Of a stretch of DNA of 64,000 bases, positions 45,064 to 56,533 are shown piece after piece (position 1 is the stretch's first letter; the number at the start of each line of letters is the position of its first letter). Where the stretch lies: the NCBI GenBank assembly GCA_017165825.1, contig CM029382.1:24219586-24283585 (forward strand). The letters are read 5' to 3'. The notes below the pieces were generated by a model. The model was not told the origin of the DNA. It made no database searches and saw only the letters and a program-made list of their open reading frames with translations. This DNA comes from Hepsetus odoe. Lineage: Eukaryota > Chordata > Actinopteri > Characiformes > Hepsetidae. A program made the position numbers and the translations under genes.

Positions 45064-45190
45064 GTTGGGAGGTGATTGTCTAGTGCTAGGATACTCACCT
45101 GAGGACCCAGAGGTCGCAGGGTCGAATTCCATTTCCAGCACCAGTGGGTTCCTCAGCAAAACCCTGAACCCCAGGTTGCTCCAGGGTGAA
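45064..45190 (+). mobile_element. tRNA-derived SINE, family A, 3'-truncated
   Basis: GGTGATTGTCTAGTGCTAGG, B box-like AGGGTCGAATTCC (45117-45129), CCAGCACCAGTGGGTTCC, TCAGCAAAACCC and TTGCTCCAGGGTG. The GGATAAGAGCGTCTGC tail is absent. Confidence 0.8.
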
Positions 45191-45842
45191 AGGAGCCAGT
45201 CCACCAAATTTTCCTGGAGGGGAAGATGATTATGTTGCCTAACTTAAGGTACTGAAGGTTAACCCTTAAGGGAACCTCCCCAGAGTTGTAAGAGGTCCAA
45301 CACCCGTGACAGTTTAATTCCCTGTTTCTAAAAGTGTCGTCTGTTTTCATCATCCGGTTGTTCCGAGTTTGGCTTTTTCTGTCTGACGTGATTGAAAATT
45401 TCGCAACCAGGAAAGCAGAATAAAAGCACGTTGCCACTTATTTGACAAAAGCGTTGAGCTGATGCTTGACAGACTGTGTGGCAGACTGAATAAACACGTT
45501 TCAGAATAAGTTGTTTCTCTCACTGCACCCGATGGTCTTTCAATTGTGCAATCAATCCGTAGGAACGCTGAGAACATGGACACATTTCCACGCTGAGCTT
45601 AAACTTTTTTTTCCATTTACTTCTCATCATGACAGAAGCCAACTATGAGGTCACTGAAATCTTGGGTTTTCTCAATAATAGCTTCTAAATATCTCAGAGC
45701 AAAACAAAACCCAGAACCTCCAACAAGAGAAACCCAACACTTGGTTGAAAAAGGAACAAACCAAAAATATGAACCCCTGCTATTATAATTCTTCAAAAGT
45801 TAGCTTCAAACTGATTAGTAGGACCTTTAATGCTGGTTTACA
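45191..45842. other. Non-coding, no recognised element
   Basis: Overlapping minus-strand frames 45153-45437 and 45350-45583 have no recognisable domain. Confidence 0.45.
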
Positions 45843-45987
45843 AGTGGTGGTATAGTGTTTAAGGATTAGGCCCCAAGATCAGAAGGTTGTGGGTTCGAAT
45901 CCCAGACCATTAGGTTACCCTGAGGTACCCTTGATACTGTCCCCATCACTGCTCCCTGGGTGCTGGACCTAGCTGCCCCTGCTGCCG
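45843..45987 (+). mobile_element. tRNA-derived SINE, family B, 3'-truncated
   Basis: GTGGTGGTATAGTGTTTAAG, B box GGGTTCGAATCCC (45891-45903), CCTGAGGTACCCTTGA with the GCAAGGTACC block deleted, CATCACTGCTCCCTGGGTGC, then it stops in GCCCCTGCTGCC. Confidence 0.85.
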
Positions 45988-48900
45988 AACCTAATCTTTG
46001 ATCTTTTGTATTTGTACCCTGCTTTCTAAGAACTAAAGAGAGATAGTGTTACTTTGAAAGTGCTACAGAAATGTACTCTAATTTAAGCTTTTGCTAAGGT
46101 GTTGATGTTAGCTATGGTATTCCAGGTGGTTGCTAGGATCTTGTTAGTCAGATGCTATAGTCACCCATTTGAGTGAACCGTGGGCCGTGGGGTAAATCGC
46201 CCAGAAAGTTTTGTTAAATGGACAAGAGGCTGAAAAATTGTTTTTGATCTTTGATTTGGCCTTGATCGTCAATTGAACTTAACTGAAATTTTTTTCTCTC
46301 TATTTGTCACTGAGCAACAACTGGAGCATCCATTTGGGCCACACTGGAGATTGATATTCATTAGACATGAGTCTGTAGGAGGACTCAGCCCAACATGGTT
46401 GGACCATTTCTCGAGGAAATACGATTACGCCATTGAGCTGATGTCGGTCTAACTCACATGTTGGCACGGTTTAGCTTTGTGTCAATGCTGAGATCAGCCC
46501 AGGGAAACTGGATGGCACTTTGAGCCAGGGAACAAGAGCTGGACTGGAACATTAGAGTGTGTCGGGACTTAAAAAAAAAAAAGAAAACCCTTGTCCTCAT
46601 GCCAGGGTAAATGCCAGGCACAAACAGAGCCTGGGGCTGAAATCATCAACTTGGCTCATAGCGGGGTTCTGCTTTCCCAGCAGCCAGGAGGAGTGGCCAA
46701 GCTCTCGACCCTAACATTGGGAAGACTCTTGTCGTAATTCTTTTTCTCTAAAGAAATCGCCTTAAACTTTGAAAGCAAAGTGTTCAGCTTGCATAGAAAC
46801 TCTTTTCAACTCTTCCTCGACTTCTATTCTCTGGCATTTAGCGAGAAGCTGCTCTGTGGTGTAGATACTCATTAAATTATAATTAACAGCCCAGCGTCAG
46901 CGGTAGTTCAGCCGCACGTTTGAACCATCTGACTGGGTTTCTTTTCTTCCCTGCAGGAATAACAGAGCACTTTTCTGTACTTATCCAGTGTCGGGATAGT
47001 GGGGGTGGCCCAAAATCATTTGTTCATGGCAGGGAAAGTGCTTTAGTGCCTATCATTTAATGTCCTTTTCTATCGAGATAGAAGTGTGGATTCTTTTCAA
47101 CCAGAAGTTCCTGGATCTGGAATTCATTGTAATATGTTTAAAACATAAATGATAAAATTTTGCAAAGTATAAAAAATGTTTGAATGTAATATTACATAGT
47201 ACAATGCCTTATTTTGCTGCAAATCTAAGGAGGGCTGGTTTAAAATATAACATACATAGTAAAATATAAAAATTTGAGTGTAAGAATATTTCAAAATTGT
47301 ATTTGATATAACATTTTATACTTATGTTTGGCTAAAAATCCAGGGATTGTGGGTATTCAATTTAATATAAAGTAAACATGAAAATGTAATATATTTAAAT
47401 GTAAAATTAAGCTCATGGTCGATTAGATAAATAAATAAATCAGTGTTTTAAATCCTTTTATTTTGGTTGTTATGGAACATATTGGGATCACTAACATTTT
47501 AAATGGTAAAAAAAAACAACTTTAAATGAATAAAGCTACATTTGATTTGTTTTGCCACTTTCTAAATCATAAATAGCAAATTCTCAATTCTAAATTTTTT
47601 GTACATTTTAATGGTGATTGGGTGGTTTTTCTGTACTCGTGTTCCTGGTTTTCTAAATGTTTTGGAGAATAATTTAACTGGGTAAAACATAAAACAACAT
47701 TTTACACACTTTTAATTTGTCTGTTTTTGACCATATTTTGCACGCTTTAAAATCTAGTTTATAACATTTTTGTAAATTGTGTTATTCCTTTTTTAAATGC
47801 TATGAATAACGAAGAGTTATACATATACATAATATATAACCATTCATTGCTTTCCAATTTTAGATCACTTTTATAGCGATTTAAACATTATTTGGGTTGT
47901 CAGCATCAAAACACATACCTGGCTGATAAATCTTCATAACATCCCCCTGGAACATAGAATGGACACCAAAGACTGTGTTGTTCCTGTTGTTGGTTTCCTA
48001 ACTTGATGAACCTGCTCTGTCTTTCTCTGACAGTGCAAATGGTCCTCTTACTCCATACTCTTGTAAGTTTGCTGGCATAAAAATAATTCAACTGAGATCT
48101 TTTGAGTCGCTCTGTGATTGGATGCCTCCTGAGGAAAGTTGACTTTAGGCCTCATCTGACATGGGCACATCCCTGATCCTGAAGGATTCAGTTCAGATGT
48201 TCCTGCTCTTGGCCATGGCGTCCCACTTTAAAACCTCCTCTAATCTCACTTCAGGGCTCCTTTGTACCATTGTAGAGGTTCCAGACAAATCGCATAAATC
48301 CAACGACCAGAGGGCGGCAAGGCCATCTGCCACTTTAACCGCCCTGATACATATTCATGAGCCCATTTAAATGACGCACTGCCTGGAATGTAGAAATTTC
48401 ACCTGAGCCAGGCGGGAAGGTTTGGAGGGTTGATTGGTTGGAGAGAGATTCCAGTTTCCAGGTTTTCAATGACTAGAATTTACAGCGAAGCATTTTGCAA
48501 TTATTCCTCCATGTTTGAGGGTCTTTTCATGATGTTTTCATGAATATAGTTGCTGGACTGGAATAGTTGAAGGGAAGACGACAGGGTGATGCTCCAAACC
48601 AAAGAGCTATCGCAACACTTCTTGCCAGGCTGATCATATATGTTCCTACTAAGCCTTTGATTTGGACATTCTGACAATATCTGCTAAAAATGCATACATT
48701 TACTTATTTTTTTGAAAAACAACAATGACGTCATCATTTTTTTCATGCTGAAGAAGGACAGATGATTGAAATCTCACTGTTTTAATCAAGAAAACACTCA
48801 TCTTTGCATGAAACCAGGTCAATTAGGTACAGATTGATTGGGAGAAAAGATGAAAGGGTTTAGCACTGCATCACCTGGGGAGATCTTTCAAAAATGGCTC

Positions 48901-49034
48901 AAACCCTTTGAATTAGTCTAGTTGTGGTTGCCGTTCATCTTCAGCTGTTCCTCAATCAGAAAGGTTGAAAAATGCCGTTCCATTTCCTAGTTTCTATTTC
49001 TTTTTTATTGTTGATGTTAAAGTTTGCTGCTAAA
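45988..49034. other. Long non-coding stretch, AT-rich core
   Basis: 47100-47880 is extremely AT-rich with repeated ATATAAAATTT-like words but no clear unit. 46800-46930 is repeat-free and balanced (ATTAAATTATAATTAACAGC) and could be a short CNE. Frames 47906-48091 and 48161-48370 are unrecognised. No element of the families seen elsewhere. Confidence 0.4.
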
Positions 49035-49212
49035 GGGGCTGAGGTACCTTTGAGGAAGGTACCGTCCCCATCACTGCTCCCCAGGCGCTTTCAATAGCTG
49101 CCTCCTGCTGCACGTGTGTGTGTGTATGGGTGAAACGCAGAGGTTGAATTTCGTTGTGTTGTGCTGTGCTGCGTTTCACAATGACAAGAATGGTCACTTT
49201 CTCTTTCGCTTT
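49035..49212 (+). mobile_element. tRNA-derived SINE, family B, headless
   Basis: Begins within CTGAGGTACCTTTGAGGAAG, followed by CATCACTGCTCCCCAGGCGC, TTTCAATAGCTGCC, ATTTCGTTGTGTTG and the complete tail ACAAGAATGGTCACTTTC. The tRNA head is missing, consistent with 5' truncation. It abuts a LINE end. Confidence 0.85.
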
Positions 49213-49660
49213 CCATTTTACTGGATGGTAGTGAGACCAGCTATGCTATACGGGTTGGAGACGCTGATGAAAAGACGGGCGGTGGAGCTGGAGGTGTCGG
49301 AGTTAAAGGTGTTGAGATTTGTGTTGTGAGCGACAAGAATGGACAGAATTAGAAACGAGTATATTAGATGGACAGCTCAGGCTTGATGGATTGGAGACAA
49401 AGTCGGAGATGCATGACTGCGTTGGTTTGGACGTGTCCAGAGGAGAGACGATGATTATATCGGGAGAAGGATGTTGAAGATGGAGCTGCCAAGAAAGAGG
49501 AGAAGAGGAAGACCAAAGAGGAGGCTTATGGATGTGTTGAGAGAGGACATGCAGGAGGACAGTGTGAAAGAGAAAGATGCAGAGGACCAGAAGAAATGGA
49601 AACTGATGACCTGCTGTGATGCGAACCCTGACTAGAGAACCTGAAATAAGACCAAGTGAA
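49213..49660 (+). pseudogene. LINE reverse transcriptase 3' end
   Basis: Same family as 13766-14139. Reads VVRPAMLYGLETLMKRRAVE, then LEVSELKVLRFVL, a stop, RMDRIRNEYIRWTAQA, WFGRVQRR-like, RRMLKMELPRKRRRGRPKRR and the closing tail near 49640. It begins further upstream than the 13.8 kb copy. Stops and a frameshift near 49390 disable it. The minus frames 49303-49692 and 49526-49768 are antisense shadows. Confidence 0.85.
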
Positions 49661-50542
49661 AGAAGAAGACTGATGTAATGCATTTGTGGCAAAACTACAC
49701 AAACTCAAGTCGTCCCCAAAATGCAGACGTTGGGGATGCCGGACTAGTGGAGTCACGTTAAGAAACATCTGAGGTTCCTCAGTTCAGAGAGAGGAGTTGT
49801 CAAGAGGAGGTTCTGAATATGGATGGAGTAAAAAGGTTAAGCTTATTGTCGTTTAATGTCGCCTCAGGGACAAGGTTTCTTTTTCTTATTTATTTCTCTG
49901 CCTGCCGTCATTCTCTGCTTGGCTTTCGCTTTGCTTGACACATTTTCTCTCCTCAGCCTGCTGAGTGTCACTAAAAGTCTTCAAAGGGTTGGGTTTGGAG
50001 AAGCTCGGCTTTAATCAAAAGTCTCACTCGTTCTCTCGCAGTCACACGAAGGAGATGAAATGCCACTACACCCACATGCTTATATATCACACGCCTTTTT
50101 TCTTTCTTTATGGGGCTGAAACGTGTTCGTTCTGAAGATGTCAGACACCTGTGTCCACTTTTGAAGACCACTAGGATTTTGACCACTAGTAGTTGACAAA
50201 GGGACGTGTGTGGATACCAAATTTGCTTCATAATCCTTAGACAACCATACATGTGTCATGAGCCATGAAAAATTAGCTCTATCATTATAATATAGATATA
50301 TTACTGTTTTAAAATTTAAAAAAATACTTTTATTAATGGACTTTATATTAGCGCCATCATGGCATGTTTATCAAGGGAAGGCAATTGTTTTTCCCTTGTT
50401 TTATAAAAATCTATTACAAAAAATGAGACATTTTAGATTTTTGGATAGAATGATGATTTTCTTTCAAAGCTTTTCAGAAATATTAAATAATTACATTCTA
50501 ATTAAATGCAAATATTCAAATTCTAAACCAAAGACTAGAAAT
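49661..50542. other. Non-coding, no recognised element
   Basis: The frame 49971-50252 minus has no known domain. 50270-50530 is AT-rich. Confidence 0.45.
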
Positions 50543-50576
50543 GTCATTGGTGTTAGCCTGTCATTGGTGTTAGCCT
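50543..50576. repeat. 17-bp tandem duplication at a SINE boundary
   Basis: GTCATTGGTGTTAGCCT occurs at 50543-50559 and 50560-50576. The next GTTAGCCT is the start of the SINE head, so repeat and SINE share eight bases. Confidence 0.92.
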
Positions 50577-50828
50577 GTTAGCCTAGTGGTTAGGGAGTTG
50601 GCCCCGCATCGGAAGATTGTGGGTTCGATTCCCACCCTAGTGGGTTGCCCTGAGGTACCCTTGAGCAAGGTACCGTCCCCATCACTGCTCCCCGGGCGCT
50701 TTCAATAGCTGCCCACTGCTGCACGTGTGTGTATGGGTTAAATGCAGAGGTCCAATTTCGTTGTGGTTCATGTGTGCTGTGCCGTGACCTCGCAATGACA
50801 AGGGTAGTCACTTTCACTTTTTCGCTTT
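50577..50828 (+). mobile_element. tRNA-derived SINE, family B, best preserved copy
   Basis: Head TTAGCCTAGTGGTTAGGGAG, B box GGGTTCGATTCCC (50621-50633), TTGCCCTGAGGTACCCTTGA, GCAAGGTACCGTCCCCATCA, CTGCTCCCCGGGCGCTTTCA, ATAGCTGCCCACTGCTGCAC, GGGTTAAATGCAGAGG, AATTTCGTTGTGG, GCCGTGACCTCGCAATGACA and tail GGTAGTCACTTTCACTTTTT. A and B boxes are close to the Pol III consensus. Its few differences from the majority of copies suggest it is among the youngest. Confidence 0.93.
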
Positions 50829-51259
50829 TTTATAAACTGTCATCAAGTGTCCTAACAGGATGTGTCCATTAATGCAACAGTGCAATGTTTGATTGCAAGT
50901 ATTTTTGTCTTGCTTTATATATTTTTTTCCAAATATTCTACAAATTATTGGACAGAAATATCATTTTTCAGATTTTATTCATAAGTATAATTTCACTTCA
51001 GCCAATTCCTGCCTGACTATGAGTTCAACTTGCTTGTCCTTTACTCATGTGTCTTCTGCTCTTCCAAGGCATTGACCATTTTCCATTTATTTCTTGCCCC
51101 CACACACCTGATCCAAAGTCTGAAGGGCTCCATGACCGACCTCAGGTGTGTTGGGTAAACAGTCAAATATGTGCAGGTCAGTGGGTCTCTGAGAGTCGAA
51201 AAAGAAGGTAACAACACGAATGGAGCATCAGGGAAGTTGAAAAAAATACCTGCAGTAAA

Positions 51260-51480
51260 CTGTCCTTAATACTGCGTAGTTACATTTGAACAACTGTGTA
51301 ATTACAGTGTAATTACGTGACAATAGTCCCCATTATAAGTTTGCACAATTATCAAGTTATTACATGTAATTGGGACATTAATACTCAATTACATAAGATG
51401 AAGAGTGTATCACCTGTAGTTACATTGTTGTTACATGCATTATAAAGGTATAATTATACTATATTATAAGTATCCCTTAA
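51260..51480. repeat. AATTAC/TTACA-rich dispersed repeat remnant
   Basis: Repeated GTAGTTACATT, GTGTAATTACAGTGTAATTA, TTATTACATGTAATTG, TGTAGTTACATTG and the end ATTATAAGTATCCCTTAAAT resemble a widespread teleost non-autonomous repeat. I cannot name it or see clear terminal repeats. Confidence 0.45.
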
Positions 51481-51545
51481 ATATAGTGGGGACTTAAAAA
51501 TAAAAATGACAGAAACTAAAATGATGTAGCACCGCTTGATTTGAG

Positions 51546-51549
51546 TCTG

Positions 51550-51596
<47 letters not shown>

Positions 51597-51640
51597 GTTT
51601 TATATATATATATATAAAACATTATATATATATAAATCTT
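51546..51640. repeat. CTAT microsatellite followed by (TA)n palindromes
   Basis: (CTAT)n at 51546-51596 continues into TTTTATATATATATATATAA (a self-complementary run) and a second ATATATATATA tract. Confidence 0.93.
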
Positions 51641-53179
51641 AGAAAATCATTGGACGGAAACATAATTTTCTTGTTTTTTTCTTTACAGCATGGAATACAT
51701 ACCTGCATTAAAGTTTCTAATCCATATAAAACAGATTTGGAAACACTCATGACATGACGTCAAACCCAAAACATCGACATACGTCGATGACGTTATAAGC
51801 ACATCGTATGCTTTCACTAGCTCCCAAGCCAGGTTTAAAAATGAATCAAAATCTTTCAAACTATTAAAGTTTCAGATTGTCACAATCAGATGGTAACGCT
51901 GTGTGTTATAAGTGTACTGAAGTCTTAAAAGTGGGTTCCACATAGAGATCTAACTCTGAAACCCTTCACCGAGGCGTGTTTTTGTTGGTTTTCTAAAGGA
52001 AAATGGCGTTTCATCATCAATGTGACGTTTCTGATTTCATGGAGATGAACGACACCATTGTTTTCTAACGCTAACCGGAACTGTTACTTCTGGGGGCACT
52101 GATTCCTCTCAAACTGCTAGAGTTTCTAATGGCAACATGGATACGGTTGTAAAATAATGTTTTCTTGTTGGTGCAGACATTAACCAGACATGTCAACTCT
52201 TCTGTGTTCTTGTTGTACTGAACCCTCCCTTGTTGTATTCCTTTATTGGAGTTGGCATGAGCAATGCGTCCAATTTCCACATGCCATCTGGCGTTCCTCT
52301 TCACCAAATGGCTTGTGGATTCTCCGCTGGGTTGATGAATAATGCAGTTCCGTCGTGGAGCGCTTTCACATTCAACAAACGTGAGTCACCTGAGCGGTGT
52401 GTTATTACTACTGGTCCTATAATGGGAAAGGTGTTGGGGGGGGTCCATAATAATAATGATAGTGAGGGTACCGTAATAATGATATTGGCGAACCGTGATA
52501 AAAATGGTAATTGTTTGTTTGGGCTGCATTGAAATTAGCATAGAGATAACTTTTTTTTATGTTTATCCAGAATTATATTAAAACTGTTATATAGACTTAC
52601 ATGCACACGCTAACTGCTTCATGCTATTTGTTCTACTTAAGGGTAGTGGAAGAAGCAATTTCTCACAAAAAAGTAACAAGATAATCTCTCCCTGATGTTG
52701 CAGAAATGATGTCGTTTGCAAGGACTTCATAAAAGCTTGTTTAATCGAATTTTGTTGCAAGAGGATATTTTTTTAATATTTGAAATCAAATGTTTTGCTC
52801 GTGCATTCTTGTTTGCGAGAAAGCCAGTATTTTTCCTGTTTAAAATAGAGCTTAAAAATTGAAGACAAGTCAGAAAGGCCCAATGAAATTTGTCCTTACC
52901 GAATCTAATTGAACTCTTCATGATTCATTGCGTATTAGATTGAAAGAGTATGGTAAGAATAAAGAACAGGATAACAGTAGATGAACCGGCGATGTCTTCC
53001 CAACGGATCCAGGGATCATAATGGCAATTTTAATTCTGATCATTTTTTTATCTGAAGCTCAGACTCTGAGCTGAATTTAATACATTTGCAATAAATAATA
53101 TTATAAAATATAATTATTCAAAAATATATATATACAAAATGCAAGGTAATAGCAATAGCAGGCTGCAGCCCAGCAGCCC
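51641..53179. other. Non-coding, no recognised element
   Basis: Frames 52071-52307 (minus) and 52230-52532 (plus, 100 residues) overlap and have no recognisable domain. 53080-53140 is AT-rich. Confidence 0.45.
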
Positions 53180-53386
53180 AGCAGAGGCCTAGCGGTTTGG
53201 GACGAGGCCCCAGGATCAGAAAGTCATGGGTTTGAATCCCAGACCAGTAGGTTGCCCAGAGGTTCCCTCGAGCAACGCACCGTCCCCGTCACTGCTTCCC
53301 GGGTGCTTTCAATAGCTACCCCCTGCTGCATGGTGTGTATGGGTGTGTTGTATTTCACAATGACAAAACAGTCACTTTCACTTCAC
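53180..53386 (+). mobile_element. tRNA-derived SINE, family B
   Basis: CAGAGGCCTAGCGGTTTGGG, B box GGGTTTGAATCCC (53230-53242), TTGCCCAGAGGTTCCCTCGA, CGTCACTGCTTCCCGGGTGC, TTTCAATAGCTACCCCCTGC, then GTATTTCACAATGACAAAAC and the tail AGTCACTTTCACTTCAC. Confidence 0.88.
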
Positions 53387-54289
53387 ATGGCTGCTACAAG
53401 GGCACCTCCTAATGAAGTCCAGACCTAATCGTCCACAGTCCACGAGGGATTGATTGATTGGTTAGGGCAGTACGTTTCATTTACACAGTGTAAAGAATTG
53501 GCATCAAAAGCCCTGTAAGATGTATTTGAGGGACTTGCAGCCCATTAAGTCATCGTTTTATTTATTTGTGAACTTTTAAGGTTTGATTTTCCCTCTTGTT
53601 GCATTTTTTCATCAATTCTGACTTCCTTGCAGAGCTCAGAAAGCCGACACATTGTGATCATCACAATGTTATGTTTTCACCATTTCGTCCACCCTTCAGC
53701 AACACGTTGCAGTACGCAGGGGATTAACAGGTCTCGGTGCCATAATGTGATACTTAAAACGCTCTTGCAAATCCCCACGAACTCAATTACCTCTGGCTAG
53801 CACTCTCAGCTGCTGCTGAAATTGGTCATTTGAAGGATATGATGTCAGCTCTGGCTGCTCTCGCCATTTCCAAATGGATGCTGAAGTGCGAGCGCTCAGA
53901 TATTGGTGTTGCCCTCATTTCCAAGCCACGGCATGCTAAGTATATGCAAACAGGAGAGATCCCTGGTTGCTGGGGATTGACACTAGTGCTCCAGGATACT
54001 CAGGAAAGAATCCTGTTCCCCTGGGAACCTTATACGGTATCGTGATGATGAGCATCGGCTGACTATAGAGTTCATCTGCCAACCACCACTGGGACCGAAG
54101 CCCTTTTTCAACGGATTTAGGGACTAAATGCACCTCATATTTTCTACATTCCCTTTCAAACATACTGGAAAATAACTGGGAATTTTCACAACAGCTTTTG
54201 TATCTGACCAGAAACAACTGGAACAGACTTTTCTGATTCTGGAAAACTTCAAAAGCCTTGTTTTTTATTCCGTTAGGGGTCTCATTTAT
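53387..54289. other. Non-coding, possible regulatory stretch at about 53640-53830
   Basis: Holds the inverted repeat ACATTGTGAT-C-ATCACAATGT (53649-53669), two SOX-like ACAATG words facing each other. Nearby sequence is balanced and repeat-free. Frames 53830-54045 and 53936-54301 have no known domain. Confidence 0.3.
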
Positions 54290-54485
54290 ATTTACATTCA
54301 CGGCATTTATCAGACGCTCTTATCCAGAGTGTCTTCCATGTCCGAATTACAGGGACAGTACCCCCTGGAGACACTCAGGGTTCGGGGTCTCAGGGACCCA
54401 GTGGTGGTAGTGCCAGAGGTGGGATTCGAACCTGGGACCTCTTGAGCCACAGGTCCATAGGCAAGAACCCTACCACCGCCACCCA
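54290..54485 (-). mobile_element. tRNA-derived SINE, family A
   Basis: Tail ACATTCACGGCATTTATCAG at the left, GACGCTCTTATCCAGAGTGT, CCCCTGGAGACACTCAGGGT, a small deletion at GAGCAAGACCC, CCCAGTGGTGGTAGTGCC, GGGATTCGAACCTGGGACC (B box in reverse) and a head ending TACCACCGCCACCC. Confidence 0.9.
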
Positions 54486-54903
54486 CAGTGGATCATTGTT
54501 CTCCATTTCTTCCTGTCCTCTGCATCTTCCACTTTCAAAATGTTCGATCTCAGCCGATCCAGTTTGAAAGTCTGTGTCACTGTCCGCATGTTGATCCATT
54601 GCGTTTTTACTCCAGATGCTTCTTTGGTTGTTGTTTTCCAGGTTTTTTCAGTTATGATTTATTCTGGGAGGTTTCTCACTTCGTTCTCCTCTTCATTGCA
54701 TGTTCAACTGGGCTAATTTCTGTCGACTGATTTGTCCACTCAAAAAATGTCCCTTTCGGTTCCAATAAAGTCGTTTTTGAACCAGGCTGGGTGTTTTGGA
54801 TTATTGCCTTGCTGCTTATAAAGTTAGCTAAAATGCATTTTCAGGAAATCTATACATATTTTCATAATCCTGTCTTATGAGGTGTCATGCATGTGACTTT
54901 AAC
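54486..54903. other. Non-coding spacer between two parallel SINEs
   Basis: The frames 54390-54599 (minus) and 54488-54730 (plus) overlap the SINE boundary and are not recognisable. Confidence 0.45.
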
Positions 54904-55101
54904 ACTTACATTTATGGCATTTAGCAGACGCTCTTATCCAGAGCTACTTACATGTCCTAATTACAGGGACAGTCCGCCTGGAGACACTCAGGGTTAAGGG
55001 TCTTGCTCAGGGACCCAGTGGTGATAGTGCTAGAGGTGGGATTCGAACTGGGGACCTCTTGATCCAGAGGCAAGTACCACCACTAGACCACCGCCACCCG
55101 C
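54904..55101 (-). mobile_element. tRNA-derived SINE, family A
   Basis: Well preserved, same orientation as the copy at 54290. ACATTTATGGCATTTAGCAG, ACGCTCTTATCCAGAGC, GGGACAGTCCGCCTGGAGAC, AAGGGTCTTGCTCAGGGACC, GGGATTCGAACTGGGGACC and a head with CTAGACCACCGCCACCCG. A deletion removes part of the anticodon-equivalent region (near 55065-55075). Confidence 0.92.
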
Positions 55102-56167
55102 CACTTATAAGCATGTATATGGCCAAAGGTTTTACATACCTGTGAATCTAAATATCCGAGGAACATTGCACGCTAGAGACATACTCTGTTTTGGGCCCAG
55201 AAGTTCAGCAATGGGACTGTCCTACCAGGGTTCCTGTGTGTCTTTCAGGAGCTTAGTACTAAAACCTTGATTAATGAGAACCCAACGCTTGATGTCATCA
55301 AGGATCATTGATCCGTTTCTCATACTGGACACACTTTTTTTCATTAGCATGATCGTCAGCCACCACTGGGTCAACTCCGATCCGTGCAATAGAATCCCTC
55401 GGTGGCCTATAGATTGATGCTATTATCTTCCCAAATAGACTGTATGCAATAAATAATGCACGGTTAGAGCATTTAGCTTTGCATTCATTGCCATTCGTTG
55501 CAGAAATCTCTTCATTTTCAACGGCACTCTAAATCCATCAGATGCGTAGTCCTTCCTGGCACGGCAGAACTGCCGAGGCAGCTATAAACTCTCCCCTGAA
55601 ACGGTCAATTAGCATTATGACCTGCTGCCTGTGGATCTTTTGCCTATAAACACATATCAGCTGGTGTGCCGTTTCTGCCACGCCAAGCTTTTTTTATAGC
55701 TATTATAGTGATCTCCGGAGAGTTCTCTCTCTGTAATTATCTCCAGGCCCTGCCGAGGTTGTTGTTAGTTGTATCTCCATGCCTGTCTGATCCTTTAAGT
55801 GCGCCACGGAGCAGATGGAACTTGACGGCCTGCTAGTAATAACCCGCATGAATCCTAAATAAGCCGATAATACAGAAACTTGATCTTGTCTCCTTCTTCC
55901 CCCGGTGCTTTTACAACCTTTATGAGTTATCAGCGGCGATAACAAGAGCATGCTGGGATTTCCTTGGTTGAAAGTAATGCTTTTTTAAAAGAACAAAGAA
56001 AATTTGGGAATGAACTTTATTATAGGGTACAGGGGACTATCACTGCATATGTGGCTCGTTTCCACAAATGCTGTGTCAGGTAGGATCAAATCACTTTTCC
56101 GAAATCAAAAGACCTTGAGATGTATCGCTGGAGACAGGAGATCAATTCTTTTAAAGAAATTAAAGAA
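55102..56167. promoter_or_regulatory. Non-coding with a CNE-like stretch at about 55520-55970
   Basis: The inner stretch is balanced, repeat-free and rich in words typical of enhancers: GGTCAATTAGCATTATGACC, ATATCAGCTG, TCTGTAATTATCTCC, GGCGATAACAAG. It ends in GCATGCTGGGATTTCC (55948-55963), close to the reverse of the ZNF143/THAP11 motif. No coding signature; the minus frame 55703-55951 is unrecognised. Confidence 0.33.
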
Positions 56168-56275
56168 AGGTGCAGTGGGTGGAGCTGTCACCTCACAGGG
56201 AGAAGGTGTTGGGTTTGATTCCCAGCCTGGGTCTTTTATATTTGGAGTTAAATTTCTATTCTCCCCACAACAAAG
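56168..56275 (+). mobile_element. DANA-like teleost SINE, head portion
   Basis: GGTGCAGTGGGTGGAGCTGT, CACCTCACAGGGAGAAGG and B box GGGTTTGATTCCC (56210-56222) followed by AGCCTGGGTCTTTTATATTT match the head of the common GTGGCGCAGTGGGTAGC-type fish SINE. The TTTGCATGTTCTCC body is lost. Confidence 0.65.
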
Positions 56276-56301
56276 CTTCTTAACTGGACTTTTGGTTTCG
56301 T

Positions 56302-56533
56302 CAAGTGAAAGTGAAGTGAAAGGGACTATTTGTTATTGTGAACCCAGTGAACTACAACCAAATGCATCCTTGTATTTAACACATACATACGGTCCAGCAG
56401 GGGGCACACATGTCCAGCACTCGAGGAGCAGTGATGGGAACGGTTCCCTACTCAGGGCAACCTTCCGTTCTGGGATTCGGACCGATGACCTTCGGATCCT
56501 GGAGTCCCTAAACACTAGGCCACCGCTGCCCCC
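56302..56533 (-). mobile_element. tRNA-derived SINE, family B
   Basis: Tail AAGTGAAAGTGAAGTGAAAG at the left, ATTTGTTATTGTGAACCCAG, GAGGAGCAGTGATGGGAACG, a deletion around GAGCAAGGTACC, GGGATTCGGACCGATGACC (B box in reverse) and head TAAACACTAGGCCACCGCTG. The 181-residue plus-strand frame at 56004-56549 reads across this SINE and the preceding one and is not a gene. Confidence 0.88.

Noticed and set aside
50577..50650. tRNA gene at the SINE head
   Set aside because: A and B boxes are good, but the sequence cannot form a standard cloverleaf and continues into the SINE body, so it is a SINE promoter, not a tRNA gene.
52071..52532. Overlapping frames on both strands that might be a transposon remnant
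   Set aside because: Neither peptide matches a transposase or reverse transcriptase motif that I recognise.
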